Below are positions 8,335-17,473 of a DNA stretch of 64,000 nucleotides, piece after piece; the stretch's first letter is position 1, and every line of letters begins with the position of its first letter. The stretch lies in NCBI GenBank assembly GCA_018240025.1, contig JAFEGM010000027.1, forward strand, positions 1 through 64,000. Direction: 5' to 3'. The position numbers and the translations under genes were made by a program. The notes below the pieces were generated by a model. It saw only the letters and a program-made list of their open reading frames with translations, ran no database searches and had not been told where the DNA came from. The DNA is from Verrucomicrobiota bacterium (GTDB lineage Bacteria; Verrucomicrobiota; Verrucomicrobiia; Chthoniobacterales; SZAS-18).

Positions 8335-8714
8335 GGTCGAAGGAAGAGCTGCGCCCACGATGGACAATTCCGCATTGCAACCTCGGAGCGGGATCGGGTA
8401 CGCGCCGCTGCATCGCTCCGCAGCCGGGGAGCGGCCCACTTCTTTTCGTGGCTTCGTGGCTTCGTGCGAGCTGCCAAACGAGCAGCCGGCGACGGTGGCG
8501 GGCGTCGGCGTTCGGCGATGCCCGCACACGCGCGGAGATGCATTGATCCCCGGCAGGACGTCAAAGCGGCAGGGCGCGCCCTGACGGGTCGCGCGCTTCC
8601 TGCCGCACTCCATGCCCCTCCTCGTTCGCGCCTTCGCCCCTTCGCGACTTCGCGTGAGCCTCAGCGGCGTGACGCAGTCCGACCTACCCCGGAGCGACCT
8701 GCCACGGTCGGGCC
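8335..8714. other. Repeat-filled intergenic region
   Basis: The 380 bp between the lipoprotein stop and the truncated gene hold no convincing gene. They contain two CTTCG-rich runs: 8440-8470, with GTGGCTTCGTGGCTTCGTG, and 8620-8660. A full copy of the family B palindromic repeat is at 8563-8660. Confidence 0.6.
8563..8660. repeat. Family B palindromic repeat, copy 1
   Basis: About 98 bp. It starts with CAAAGCGGCAGGGCGCGCCCTG, whose core GGGCGCGCCC is a palindrome. It continues GGGTCGCGCGCTTCCTGCCGCACTCCAT and ends in a CTTCGCG-type run. The second copy at 9344-9443 matches closely over the first half and in the CTTCGCG tail, with a different short spacer. Confidence 0.75.
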
Positions 8715-9143
8715 CTATCCGTACGCATACTCCGCGAACACATACATTTCGCCGTCCGTCGTGACCGCGAGATAGACGTACTCGAACTGCCCGCCCGTTT
8801 TCAGCTTGAACTGCAGCGGACGCCCGGCGAGGCCCCAAACCTCCTTCACAGCCACCTTCGCGCCACTCAGATCGATCGTCCTCGACCAGGCCGCATCGTT
8901 GGCCCCGACCGGCTGGAGGTTGAAGGCGGTGACCATCCTGGCGGCGAGCTGCGCATCGTGGCGCAGGACCACATACCCGCTCCGCTGCGAGAGCGGCGCA
9001 TGGGTGCGCGACGGGGTGATGCTGATTCCGCGGGCCGCGAGATGCCCGGCCAGATCCTGCGACAGTCCGTTGTCCCGCCCGCAGCCGGACAGGAGGCAGC
9101 CGACCAGCAACATGCTGGCGGCGAAGAGCAGGCTTCGGTTCAT
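8715..9143 (-). CDS. Small lipoprotein of unknown function
   Basis: A 142-residue secreted lipoprotein. It has an N-terminal signal with a short basic start, a hydrophobic core and a lipobox LLSGC (cysteine at about residue 21), so it is probably lipidated and held in the inner or outer membrane. The mature part begins GRDNGLSQDLAGHLAARGI, and the remainder is predicted alpha/beta with no recognised domain. The last 25 residues (FEYVYLAVTTDGEMYVFAEY) look like terminal beta strands. The gene lies between two family B repeats and has no obvious operon partner. Confidence 0.75.
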   Translation of the reverse strand: MNRSLLFAASMLLVGCLLSGCGRDNGLSQDLAGHLAARGISITPSRTHAPLSQRSGYVVLRHDAQLAARMVTAFNLQPVGANDAAWSRTIDLSGAKVAVKEVWGLAGRPLQFKLKTGGQFEYVYLAVTTDGEMYVFAEYAYG

Positions 9144-9343
9144 CGGCGGATTGACTGGAGATTCGCGGCGGGGGCCCAGTAGGCAACCGCATCGGACAAG
9201 CTCGCGGGCCGCGGGACGGAGAAGGGTAGAGTTCGAGCCGCCGGTCTCAACCCGAAGGAGGCCGGGTGAATCCGCGGCTCAGGAAGAGCGCGGCTTCGTC
9301 AGCTGGACGTCGCGGACGCGCGGTGTGCTCTCAGCCAAGCGGA

Positions 9344-9443
9344 CGCCAAAGCGGCAGGGCGCGCCCTGCCGGGTCGCGCGCTTCCTGCCGCACTCCATGG
9401 TCTCGTCATCCTTCTACTTCGCGCCTTCGCGGCTTCGCGCGAG
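9344..9443. repeat. Family B palindromic repeat, copy 2
   Basis: About 100 bp. The palindrome GGCAGGGCGCGCCCTGCC is complete here (18 bp, perfect), followed by GGGTCGCGCGCTTCCTGCCG and ending with TTCGCGCCTTCGCGGCTTCGCGCG. The rest of 9144-9500, between the lipoprotein and the PATR gene, shows no gene. Confidence 0.75.
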
Positions 9444-9500
9444 TTTTCTGCAGCGAGGCCCGCGCCGGGCGCACAGCTTCGCGTGACCCATCCGCTGCGC

Positions 9501-12500
9501 TCAGGGCATCGTCGCCCTCAGCCGCACGAAGAGGCGGCCACCGGCGGCGAGTGCGCGCGGGAACGCCACCACGACGGTATCGGCGGCGGCGGCGTTCTCG
9601 GTCACGGTGACGACGACCCCGTCGGGCGAGGTGCTGTTGCCGGGGCCGATGGGCACGTCGGTCCACGCGCCGAGCGTCGTGCCCCACTGCGCGACCAGCG
9701 TGGCGGAGACTTCGCTCGCGTCGTTGCGGGTGAAGGTGAGCAGGAGATTGCTCGCATCGGCCGAGAGCTGCGGGGCGACGCCGACGGCGGCAGTCTGCGG
9801 ATTGCCGCCGAGAATCCACTCCATTCCATTGCTCAGGCCGTCGCCGTCGGGATCGGCGGTGAAGGCAGCGTTAGCTCCGAGCAGGCCATTGGCAGCGGCC
9901 CACGAGGCGAACGGCGGCAGGGCCGCGCCGGCGCCGACGGTGAGCGTGCCGGGGCCGGAGATGAGGGAGGTCTTGAAGGTGGCCGAACTGGTGGGGCCGC
10001 CCCAGGTGCCGGCGCTTTGGACCACGCCGTCGATGCGCAGCTGGTTGATGGCATCGGACCCGACGAAGGTGAGATTCAGCGTCGCGCCCGAGGTCAGGTT
10101 CACGTCGGCCGCATTCGGCAGCAGCGCCTGCGGCAGGCTGAGCGTGCCGGCGAGCACGCTGGTCGAGCCGGTGTAGGTGTTGCTGCCGCTGAGCACGAGC
10201 GTGCCGGGGCCCGACTTGATCAATCCGCCGCTGCCCGAGACCACGCCGGAAAGCGTGAGGGTGGCGGAGAAATCGTCGAGGCGGAAGGCACCGCTGCCGC
10301 CCGTCGCGAGCGTGAACGGCTTCGTGCTCGCGGCCGTGGCGCCCGTGTAGGCCAGCGTGCCCGTGGCGCCGGCGGCGCCGAGGATCACGCCGGCGGCGCG
10401 ATTGCCCAGCGGGCCCGCGGTGCTGGCGTTGTTGACGGTCGGCACGGCCAGGACCCCATCGGCCACGGTCAGCGCGCCGGTGAAGGCGTTCGCGCCCGCG
10501 AGCGTCCAGGTGCCGCTGCCGGATTTCGTGACCGCCGCGGCGCCGGTGGCGATCGCGCTGCTGATCGCGCCGTCGCCCGCGCCGGTGAGCGTGAGCGCGA
10601 AGGCCCCGGTGATGTTCGAGGCGCCGGTCAGGCTGAGCAGGCCGGCGTCCGAGGAAATCGTGCTGGCCGCACCGAGCGTGACCGTGCCGTTGAGCGTGTT
10701 GGCGCCGCTGACGTTGACCAGCGCACCGTTGGCGTTGGCCGCGCCCGCGCCGCGCACGGTGATCGTCTCGCCGACAATGTTCAGGCCGCCGCGCAGCTGG
10801 AGCGTGGCGCCCGCGGTGATGCTGGTCGCGCCGGTCGTGCTGCCGAGCGCGAGATCGTTCTGCAGCTCGAGGATGCCGGCGCTGACGGTGGTCGTGCCGG
10901 AGTAGGTGTTGGCGCCCGAGAGCACCCAGGTGCCGGTGCCCGTCTTGGTCAGTCCGCCGGTGGTGGTGCCGAGAATGCTGGCGAGACTGCCATTGGCTCC
11001 GCCGGTCAGCGTGAGCGTGAAGCCCGCGCCGGTGATGGTGCCGGGATTCGTCAGCGCGAACGTACCGCCCGTGGCCGCCACGGTCGCGTTCGCGGTCAGC
11101 GAGAGCAGGCCGCCGTAGGTCGCGCCGAAGCCCTCCAGCGCGGCAATGTGCCCGCCGGTGGCATCGCCCGCCCCGGCGAGGGCGATGGCCCCCGCGACTG
11201 TCGTGGTCCCCGGCGTGCCGAGCACGAGCGTGCCGCCGCTGGCCACCGAGCGCAGCCCGACCGTGTTGCCGAGCGTGCCCGCGCCGGTCACGGTCAGCGT
11301 GCCGTCGGTGACGGTCGTGGTCCCGCTGTAGGTGTTGGCGCCGCTCAGGCTGAGGTTGCCCGTGCCGGATTTCACCAGCGCGACCGTGCCGCCGCCGCCG
11401 TTGTCGTTGTCGGCGATGACCCCCGCCAGCGCGCTGTTCGAGGTGGCGGTGTTGATGGTCAGGGTGGAGCTGCCGCCGCCGTTGTTCACGATGAGCGAAC
11501 CCAGCGAGGTGGTCAGATCGCTGACCGTCTGCGAGGTCCCGCCGAGGTCGAATTTCGTCCCGCCCGACATGAGCAAGGCACCGGTCGTCGCGCTGAGGCG
11601 GCCCGCGCCGCTCATCCGCAGCGTGCCGCCGGCAAGCACGGTGCCGCCGGTGTAGGTGTTGAGCCCGGAAAAGGCCAGCGTGCCGGGACCCGATTTCTGC
11701 AGCGTGCCCGCGCCGGAGACGACGCCGCTGAGTTCGAGGTCGGTGGGCGCGTTGGCGATCGAGACCGTGCCGTAGTCGGTGACCGCCAGCCGCTTGCTGC
11801 TGGTGGCCGTGCCGCCCGTGTAGAGCAGGGTCGGATTGTCCGAGCCGCTGGCCTGATTGAACGTGACCGCATTGGCGCTACTGCCGAGGGGGCCGGGCGT
11901 ACTCGCGTTGTTGAAGAGCGGCACCGCAAGCGTGCCGGAGGTGATCGTGAGGATGCCGCCGAACGTATTCGCACCGCTCAACGTCCAGGTGCTGGTGCCC
12001 GCCTTGTTGACCGCGCCCGTGCCGGTCCCGATGACCCCGGTGACCGCGCCGACCGAGCCGTTCACGCCGGAGGTGTTGCCCGAAAGCGTGAGCGCGAACG
12101 CCCCGGTGATCGGGCTCGGGTTGGCGATGGTGAGATTGCCGGGCGGATTGACGTAGATCGTGGCGGCGGCCGTTAGCGCCAGGCCGCCGGCGAAGGTCGA
12201 GGTGCCGTAGCAGTCGAGCGCGCCGTAAGTCAGCGGTCCAAAGCCCACCAGATTCACGCCCGCGCCGGCAATGGTCACGGCCTCGTCGGTCAGGGTGATG
12301 TTGTCGAGCGTGAGCGTGCCGCCCGCGCTGACGCTGGTGCCCGCGGCGCTGCTGCCGAGCGTACCGCCGCCGGAGAGCGTGAGCGAGCCCTCGATCACCT
12401 GGGTCGCGCCGCTGTAGGTGTTGGCGCCGGTGAGCACGAGTTCGCCGGGGCCGTCCTTGCGCAGCGCGACGATCCCCGCGCCCGCGTTATCGTTGTCGGC

Positions 12501-13697
12501 AAGGATGCCCGCGAACGTGCTGGTCGCATTGTCCAAGATCAGCACGCCGCCGCTGAAGCTGATGCCCGTGTTGTTGTCGGTCAGGGTGGACGTACCCGTG
12601 CCGTTGTTGACGATACGCCCCGCGGCCAGGCCCGAGAGCAGCCCGGTGGTGATCGATTTGCCGTTCAGGTCGAAGCGCGCGTCCACATTCAGCCGCGCAT
12701 TGGCTCCGCCGATCGTCCCCGAGCCGGCGAGTCGGGCCGTGCCGGCCAGCACCGAGAGCCCGGCGTGCGTATTGATCCCGCTGAGCACGAGCGTGCCGGG
12801 GCCCGACTTCACCAGCTGATCGCCGTCGACGATGCCGCTGAGCGTGAGTTCGGCCGCGCCGTCGGCAATGCTGACCGTGCCAGTGTTGGTGAGCGAGAGC
12901 CGCTTGCTGCTCGTGGCCGTGGCGCCCGTGTAGAGCAGCGTGCCGAAGTCGAGTCCGACCGCGGCGGTGGAGCGACCGAGCGGGCCGTCGGTGTTCGAGT
13001 TGTTCGCGACCGGCACCGAGAGCGTCCCGGCATTGACCGAGAGTGTCCCGGTGAACGTGTTCGTACCGCCGAGCACGACCGTGCCGCCGCCCGTCAGGCT
13101 GACCGCCAGCGTGCCCCCGCCCCCGCCGATGACGCTGGGAATGGCGATGATCGCGGGCGTGCCCGAGCCGGCCGCGTTCAGCGTCAGCGTCTTCGCACCC
13201 GCCGTGCCGCCCGTGCCACCGGCGATCCCGCCCGAGAGCGTCAGCGTGCGGCCCGGAGCGGAGTTCGCGATGGTGTGGGTCGAAGCCGTGGCATTGGCTC
13301 CGAGCCGAAGCGCGGCGGCGATGGTTTGGTCGGCAACGACCGTCGCATTGAGCGCGACGGAGCCGGTGGAATCGAGCGTCAGCACCTGGCTCCCGGCCGC
13401 CCCGCTGCCGAGCGTGTAGGCCGCCGCGCTGGCGGTGTCGAAGACGACCGAGCGGATCGTCACGCCCGTGCCGAGGCTGAGCGTGGCGTTGCCGTTGCCG
13501 CCCCCGTTGAACGTGGCGGTGTCGCCCGTGCCGGGCACGGGCGTGGCGGTCCAATTGGTGGCGGTGGACCAGTTCGCGTCCGTGACGCCGGTCCAGGTGG
13601 CGCTGGCTGCGTGCAGGCTCCGGCTGAGGAGGAGCAATCCCACCGCAAGGCGGGCGAAAGCCGTGCCGGCATGCGCCGAAGAGAAGTCTCGTCGCAT
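9501..13697 (-). CDS. Autotransporter-associated beta-strand repeat (PATR) protein
   Basis: A giant secreted protein of about 1398 residues. The ATG at 13697 is chosen: it gives a signal peptide with a basic start, a hydrophobic core (FARLAVGLLLLS) and an ALA-type cleavage near HAASA. Upstream in-frame ATGs would read through repeat DNA. The body contains about nine PATR units of the type LSGANTYSGTTTV, each closing with a -GTL/-GxL turn, which fold as a beta-helix. The C-terminal about 150 residues carry a DPDGDGLSNGMEWILGGNP motif and an LVAQWGTTLGAWTDVPIG sandwich, common in verrucomicrobial exoproteins. There is no autotransporter barrel, so export is probably by another route. Likely extracellular or surface-attached; the role is unknown. 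Confidence 0.85.
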   Translation of the reverse strand: MRRDFSSAHAGTAFARLAVGLLLLSRSLHAASATWTGVTDANWSTATNWTATPVPGTGDTATFNGGGNGNATLSLGTGVTIRSVVFDTASAAAYTLGSGAAGSQVLTLDSTGSVALNATVVADQTIAAALRLGANATASTHTIANSAPGRTLTLSGGIAGGTGGTAGAKTLTLNAAGSGTPAIIAIPSVIGGGGGTLAVSLTGGGTVVLGGTNTFTGTLSVNAGTLSVPVANNSNTDGPLGRSTAAVGLDFGTLLYTGATATSSKRLSLTNTGTVSIADGAAELTLSGIVDGDQLVKSGPGTLVLSGINTHAGLSVLAGTARLAGSGTIGGANARLNVDARFDLNGKSITTGLLSGLAAGRIVNNGTGTSTLTDNNTGISFSGGVLILDNATSTFAGILADNDNAGAGIVALRKDGPGELVLTGANTYSGATQVIEGSLTLSGGGTLGSSAAGTSVSAGGTLTLDNITLTDEAVTIAGAGVNLVGFGPLTYGALDCYGTSTFAGGLALTAAATIYVNPPGNLTIANPSPITGAFALTLSGNTSGVNGSVGAVTGVIGTGTGAVNKAGTSTWTLSGANTFGGILTITSGTLAVPLFNNASTPGPLGSSANAVTFNQASGSDNPTLLYTGGTATSSKRLAVTDYGTVSIANAPTDLELSGVVSGAGTLQKSGPGTLAFSGLNTYTGGTVLAGGTLRMSGAGRLSATTGALLMSGGTKFDLGGTSQTVSDLTTSLGSLIVNNGGGSSTLTINTATSNSALAGVIADNDNGGGGTVALVKSGTGNLSLSGANTYSGTTTVTDGTLTVTGAGTLGNTVGLRSVASGGTLVLGTPGTTTVAGAIALAGAGDATGGHIAALEGFGATYGGLLSLTANATVAATGGTFALTNPGTITGAGFTLTLTGGANGSLASILGTTTGGLTKTGTGTWVLSGANTYSGTTTVSAGILELQNDLALGSTTGATSITAGATLQLRGGLNIVGETITVRGAGAANANGALVNVSGANTLNGTVTLGAASTISSDAGLLSLTGASNITGAFALTLTGAGDGAISSAIATGAAAVTKSGSGTWTLAGANAFTGALTVADGVLAVPTVNNASTAGPLGNRAAGVILGAAGATGTLAYTGATAASTKPFTLATGGSGAFRLDDFSATLTLSGVVSGSGGLIKSGPGTLVLSGSNTYTGSTSVLAGTLSLPQALLPNAADVNLTSGATLNLTFVGSDAINQLRIDGVVQSAGTWGGPTSSATFKTSLISGPGTLTVGAGAALPPFASWAAANGLLGANAAFTADPDGDGLSNGMEWILGGNPQTAAVGVAPQLSADASNLLLTFTRNDASEVSATLVAQWGTTLGAWTDVPIGPGNSTSPDGVVVTVTENAAAADTVVVAFPRALAAGGRLFVRLRATMP

Positions 13698-13782
13698 CCG
13701 GCGATGAGGCCAAAATGAGGCTTCGGCGTCAAGCCGGCGGCGAGCGGAGAGCGGAGGGCTGTTGGGCGGCGTCTGGCGCATG

Positions 13783-14194
13783 GGCGGCGGCTCCAGCCAG
13801 CTGGAGCAGTCCACGGCCTGCGGTTAGCCGTGAGGCGGCGTTAGCTTGGCGAGTGGCGGCTCGCGACGGGTCTGTTCTTTGCGCTTTTTGAGATCTTTGC
13901 GGCAAAAGCTGATCGGCTCGACTCCGGGAGCGGACCTGTGAGCGCGGGCGGCGGCAGCAAGCTGCCTGGGTGACGGCTCCAGCAAGCTGGAGCAGTCCAC
14001 GGCCTGCGGTTAGCCGTGAGGCGGCGTTCTCTTGGCGAGTGGCGGCTCGCGACGGCTCTGTTTCTTTGCGGTCTTTGAGATCTTTGAGGCAAAACTGATC
14101 GGCTCGACTCCGGGAGCGGACTTATGAGCGCGGGCGGAGGCAGCAAGCTGCCGGTCGACGGCTCCTGCCAGCCGGAGCAATCCACGGCCTGCGG
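13783..14194. repeat. Family A palindromic repeats with a ~178-bp tandem duplication
   Basis: The 560 bp between the PATR start and the peptide transporter hold no gene. They contain a partial copy of family A (hairpin GCTCCAGCCAGCTGGAGC, 13790-13807) and then two full tandem units, about 13844-14022 and 14023-14194. Each unit has a CTTGGCGAGTGGCGGCTCGC start, a TTTGAGATCTTTG segment, GATCGGCTCGACTCCGGGAG, the GGCAGCAAGCTGCC hairpin (13953-13966; 14139-14152), the GCTCC...GGAGC hairpin (13976-13993; 14161-14178) and the CCACGGCCTGCGG tail. The second unit has mismatches in its second hairpin. Confidence 0.85.
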
Positions 14195-14258
14195 CGCTGG
14201 CCAAAATGCCGCTTGGCGCGGCGCCGGGAACGCGGGCATGATCCGCGCCTCCTCCCTC

Positions 14259-15815
14259 ATGAGCACTGCCACCGCTTCTCCCGTCCCCGCGCCTCCGGCC
14301 GGCGGACGCATCCCGCCGCAGATTCCCTACATCATCGGCAACGAAGGGTGCGAGCGGTTCAGCTTCTACGGGATGCGGAACATCCTGACGGTGTTTCTGG
14401 TCTCGTCGCTCCTGCTCGACCTGCCCGAGGCGGCGCGCGGCGGGGCGGCGAAAGATGTCTTCCACACCTTCGTCATCGGGGTCTACTTCTTCCCCCTGCT
14501 CGGCGGCTGGCTGGCCGATCGCTTCTTCGGCAAATACGACACGATCTTCTGGCTCAGCCTGGTCTACTGCGCAGGGCACGCCTGTCTGGCCATCTTCGAA
14601 TCGAACAAGGCGGGCTTCTACACGGGCCTCGGGCTGATCGCGCTGGGCTCCGGCGGCATCAAGCCGTGCGTCTCGGCCTTCGTCGGCGACCAGTTCGATC
14701 AATCCAACAAGGACCGCGCCAAGGTCGTCTTCGACGCGTTCTACTGGATCATCAATTTCGGCTCGTTCTTCGCCTCGCTGCTGATGCCGATCTTCCTCAA
14801 GAGCTACGGTGCTTCCGTCGCCTTCGGCATCCCCGGCGCGCTGATGTTCATCGCCACGTTCATCCTCTGGCTCGGTCGCCGCCGCTACGTCATGGTGCCG
14901 CCCGCGCCGTCGAATCCGCATTCCTTCCTCCGCGTCTCGCGCACGGCGCTGGCCGCGGGCGGACCCGGCCTGGTGCTGGCCGGCGTGGGCGTGGCGCTGG
15001 CGCTGACGGCCTTCGTCTTCGTGAAATCGATCGGGTTCGTCATCGCCTTCTGCTCGGCCATGGTCGCGCTCATTGCCTTCGGCGGCGGCGGCGTCTGGCT
15101 GCAGCTGGAGAAGGCGCGCGGCGCTCATCCCGACGACGCCGTGGAAGGCGTGCGCGCGGTGCTGCGGGTGCTGGTGCTGTTCTTCCTCGTGACGCCGTTC
15201 TGGTCGCTCTTCGACCAAAAGGCCTCGACCTGGGTGCTGCAGGCCGACGCCATGACCAAGCCGAGTTGGTTCCAATCCTCGCAGATGCAGGCGCTCAATC
15301 CGCTGCTGGTCATGCTGCTCATTCCCTTCAACAACCTCGTGCTCTACCCCGCGCTGCGCCGCTGGGGCTGGGAGCCGACCGCGCTGCGCCGCATGACCAT
15401 CGGGCTCGCCTTCGCTGGGCTTTCCTGGATCGTGGTCGGCGGCATGCAGGTGCTGCTCGATCAGAAGAATGCCCTGACCATCGTCTGGCAGGTGCTGCCT
15501 TACGCGCTCCTGACCTTCGGCGAAGTGCTGGTTTCTGCCACCGGGCTCGAGTTCGCCTACAGCCAGGCGCCGCCGGCCATGAAGGGCACGCTGATGAGCT
15601 TTTGGAATCTCTCCGTCACCATCGGCAACCTCTGGGTCCTGGTGGTGAATGCGGGGGTCAAAAACGACGCCGTGACCAATGCGATCAAGTCGACCGGGTT
15701 CGGCGTGACGGCGGCGCAGATGTTCTTTTTCGCTTTCTTCGCCTTTGCCGCGGCCACGGCCTTCGGGCTGTATGCGCGGACCTACCGGGAGGCGGACCAC
15801 TATCGGGCGGCTTGA
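14259..15815 (+). CDS. POT/PTR2 family proton-dependent oligopeptide transporter
   Basis: A 518-residue membrane protein with twelve or more helices. Near the start of helix 1 it has GNEGCERFSFYGMRN, the ExxERFxYY-type motif that couples protons in the POT family. A long family signature with FIGVYFFPLLGGWLADRFF and the GSGGIKPCVSAFVGDQF region follows. It is a dipeptide/tripeptide (possibly nitrate or other small solute) symporter in the inner membrane. The ATG at 14259 (MSTATASP) is preferred; an ATG at 14238 is possible. Longer in-frame versions would translate the tandem repeat. Confidence 0.85.
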   Translation: MSTATASPVPAPPAGGRIPPQIPYIIGNEGCERFSFYGMRNILTVFLVSSLLLDLPEAARGGAAKDVFHTFVIGVYFFPLLGGWLADRFFGKYDTIFWLSLVYCAGHACLAIFESNKAGFYTGLGLIALGSGGIKPCVSAFVGDQFDQSNKDRAKVVFDAFYWIINFGSFFASLLMPIFLKSYGASVAFGIPGALMFIATFILWLGRRRYVMVPPAPSNPHSFLRVSRTALAAGGPGLVLAGVGVALALTAFVFVKSIGFVIAFCSAMVALIAFGGGGVWLQLEKARGAHPDDAVEGVRAVLRVLVLFFLVTPFWSLFDQKASTWVLQADAMTKPSWFQSSQMQALNPLLVMLLIPFNNLVLYPALRRWGWEPTALRRMTIGLAFAGLSWIVVGGMQVLLDQKNALTIVWQVLPYALLTFGEVLVSATGLEFAYSQAPPAMKGTLMSFWNLSVTIGNLWVLVVNAGVKNDAVTNAIKSTGFGVTAAQMFFFAFFAFAAATAFGLYARTYREADHYRAA

Positions 15816-15887
15816 GGTTCAAGAGACAAGAATCGAGATTCAAACGGTGCTAAGCGGGAGGTCTAAGGCCGCGGCGATGCCTTCCGG

Positions 15888-16931
15888 TCAGGCGAAGAGT
15901 TCGGCCTGGACGGCGGCGGGCTCGTCTTCCTCGACGAAGCGGACGCCGACGCCGAGCAGCCGGACGGGCAGCGGGCGGCGGGCGTGGGCTGCGGCCAGAA
16001 GGGTGCGATAGACCTCGAGATTCGGCTCGGGGCAGACGCATTCCTTCGACGTGCGGGTGAAGTCGGAAAACTTGACCGTGACCTGCGCCTTGTGGATGCG
16101 CCGGTCGGGGGCCTTCTGCCGCAGGTCGGTCAGCAACTCCTCGGTCAGCACGGCGAGCTGATCCTCGCATTGGGCCAGGGTGGTCAGGTTCTCGGAGAAG
16201 GTGTTCTCGTTGCTGAAGGACTTGCGCACGCGGTGCGGATGGACGGAGCGGTCGTCCTCGCCGCGACAGAGCCGGTAGAGCTCCGGGCCCCAGCTGCCGA
16301 CCAGGCGGGTGAGTTCGGAGAGCGAGTGCTGCTGCAGATCGCCGCAGGTCTCGATGCCGTGGCGCGCGAGGCGTTCGGCGGTTTTCGGGCCGATGCCATG
16401 GACCTTGCGCACGGGGAGCGCGGCCATGAACTCCAGCGCCTGCTCGGGCAGGATGGCGAACTGCCCGTTCGGCTTGCGCCAGTCGCTGGCGATCTTGGCG
16501 AGCAACTTGTTCGGAGCCACGCCGGCCGAGGCGGTCAGGCCGGTCTCGGTGCGGATTTGGGCGCGGATCTCCTTGGCGATGTCCCAGGCGAAGCGGCCCG
16601 AGGCGGTGACGTCGAGGTACGCCTCGTCGAGCGAGAGTGGCTCGATCAGCTCGGTGTAGTCGCGCAGAATGGCCTGAATGCGCTTGGAGTCGGCCCGGTA
16701 AAGGTCGAAGCGCACGGGCAGGAAGATCAGCTCCGGACAGCGCTGGCGCGCCAGAAATCCAGGCATGGCCGAGCGCACGCCGAAGGCGCGCGCCTCGTAG
16801 TTGCAGGTGCAGATCACGCCCCGCTTGCTGCCGCCGCCGACCGCCACGGGCTTGCCCACGAGTTCCGGCCGCTCGCGCAGCTCGACCGCCGCGTAGAAGC
16901 AATCCATGTCGAGATGGATGATCTTGCGCAT
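15888..16931 (-). CDS. dinB: DNA polymerase IV (Y-family translesion polymerase)
   Basis: A 347-residue Y-family polymerase. It opens with MRKIIHLDMDCFYAAVE, containing the first catalytic aspartate and the steric-gate region. The second catalytic pair is in PLSLDEAYLDVT (about residues 100-111). The helix-hairpin-helix thumb motif VHGIGPKTAERL and a little-finger domain follow. It copies damaged DNA and is error-prone. The ATG at 16931 is the conserved start; the in-frame ATG at 17066 would add 45 residues foreign to the family. It lacks a long C-terminal beta-clamp tail, but the end ...VQAELF resembles a clamp-binding motif. Confidence 0.95.
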   Translation of the reverse strand: MRKIIHLDMDCFYAAVELRERPELVGKPVAVGGGSKRGVICTCNYEARAFGVRSAMPGFLARQRCPELIFLPVRFDLYRADSKRIQAILRDYTELIEPLSLDEAYLDVTASGRFAWDIAKEIRAQIRTETGLTASAGVAPNKLLAKIASDWRKPNGQFAILPEQALEFMAALPVRKVHGIGPKTAERLARHGIETCGDLQQHSLSELTRLVGSWGPELYRLCRGEDDRSVHPHRVRKSFSNENTFSENLTTLAQCEDQLAVLTEELLTDLRQKAPDRRIHKAQVTVKFSDFTRTSKECVCPEPNLEVYRTLLAAAHARRPLPVRLLGVGVRFVEEDEPAAVQAELFA

Positions 16932-17064
16932 CCCGCATTGAGCCCGAGGAGCCGCCCGCGCGCAATCGGGAAATGTGTTCAGACGAACGCGCGCAATTCC
17001 TGCCGGAGCGGCGAAGCGCAGCATTGAAACGGACTCGCTGCCCGATTGTCTCTTTCGTACTCCC

Positions 17065-17433
17065 ATGCGCCGACTCGTCGAAATTCGCTCCTACAAACTC
17101 CAGCCCGGCACGGCCGAGCGCTTTCATGCCCTCGTGACCGAGCAGGCCATTCCGATGCTCCGGGCCGCGCAGATGGATGTGGTCGCGTATGGACCGTCGC
17201 TGCATGAGCCGGACGCGTATTTCCTCATCCGCGCCTACGCCGATCTGCACGCGCGCCACGCCGAGCAGGAGGCGTTCTACGGCTCGCGGGCCTGGCGGGA
17301 GGGTCCGCGCGAGAGCGTGCTCTTCTTCATCCAGTCGTATCTGAACACCGTCATCTGGATGTCGCCCGAGGCGGTCGAGGACCTGCGCCGCCAGAATGCC
17401 TCGGGCGCGTCGGCGCGCGGAGCGGGCGAATAG
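17065..17433 (+). CDS. NIPSNAP family protein
   Basis: A 122-residue ferredoxin-like alpha/beta protein. It has the family opening RLVEIRSYKLQPGTAERFHA and the later FLIRAYADLHARHAEQEAFY, with GSRAWREGPRE in the loop before the last strand. NIPSNAP proteins are dimeric alpha+beta barrels with unknown or varied roles. The ATG at 17065 is used; the upstream in-frame ATG at 16975 reads through the divergent dinB promoter region. The next gene in the same direction starts 40 bp downstream. Confidence 0.85.
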   Translation: MRRLVEIRSYKLQPGTAERFHALVTEQAIPMLRAAQMDVVAYGPSLHEPDAYFLIRAYADLHARHAEQEAFYGSRAWREGPRESVLFFIQSYLNTVIWMSPEAVEDLRRQNASGASARGAGE

Positions 17434-17473
17434 CGTTTGAATTCCACTCTCCGTCACCCTCTGATGGGGTCGG

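Noticed and set aside
9483-12176. Very long open frame antisense to the PATR gene (about 900 codons, Arg/Gly/Ala-rich)
   Set aside because: It is a shadow caused by high GC and repetitive sequence on the opposite strand. The product has no domain, signal or plausible composition, whereas the minus-strand PATR protein is coherent throughout.
10140-13100. Regularly repeated DNA segments, considered as a CRISPR array
   Set aside because: The repeats are imperfect, unevenly spaced and encode the PATR units of one protein. There is no spacer-like diversity and no cas gene.
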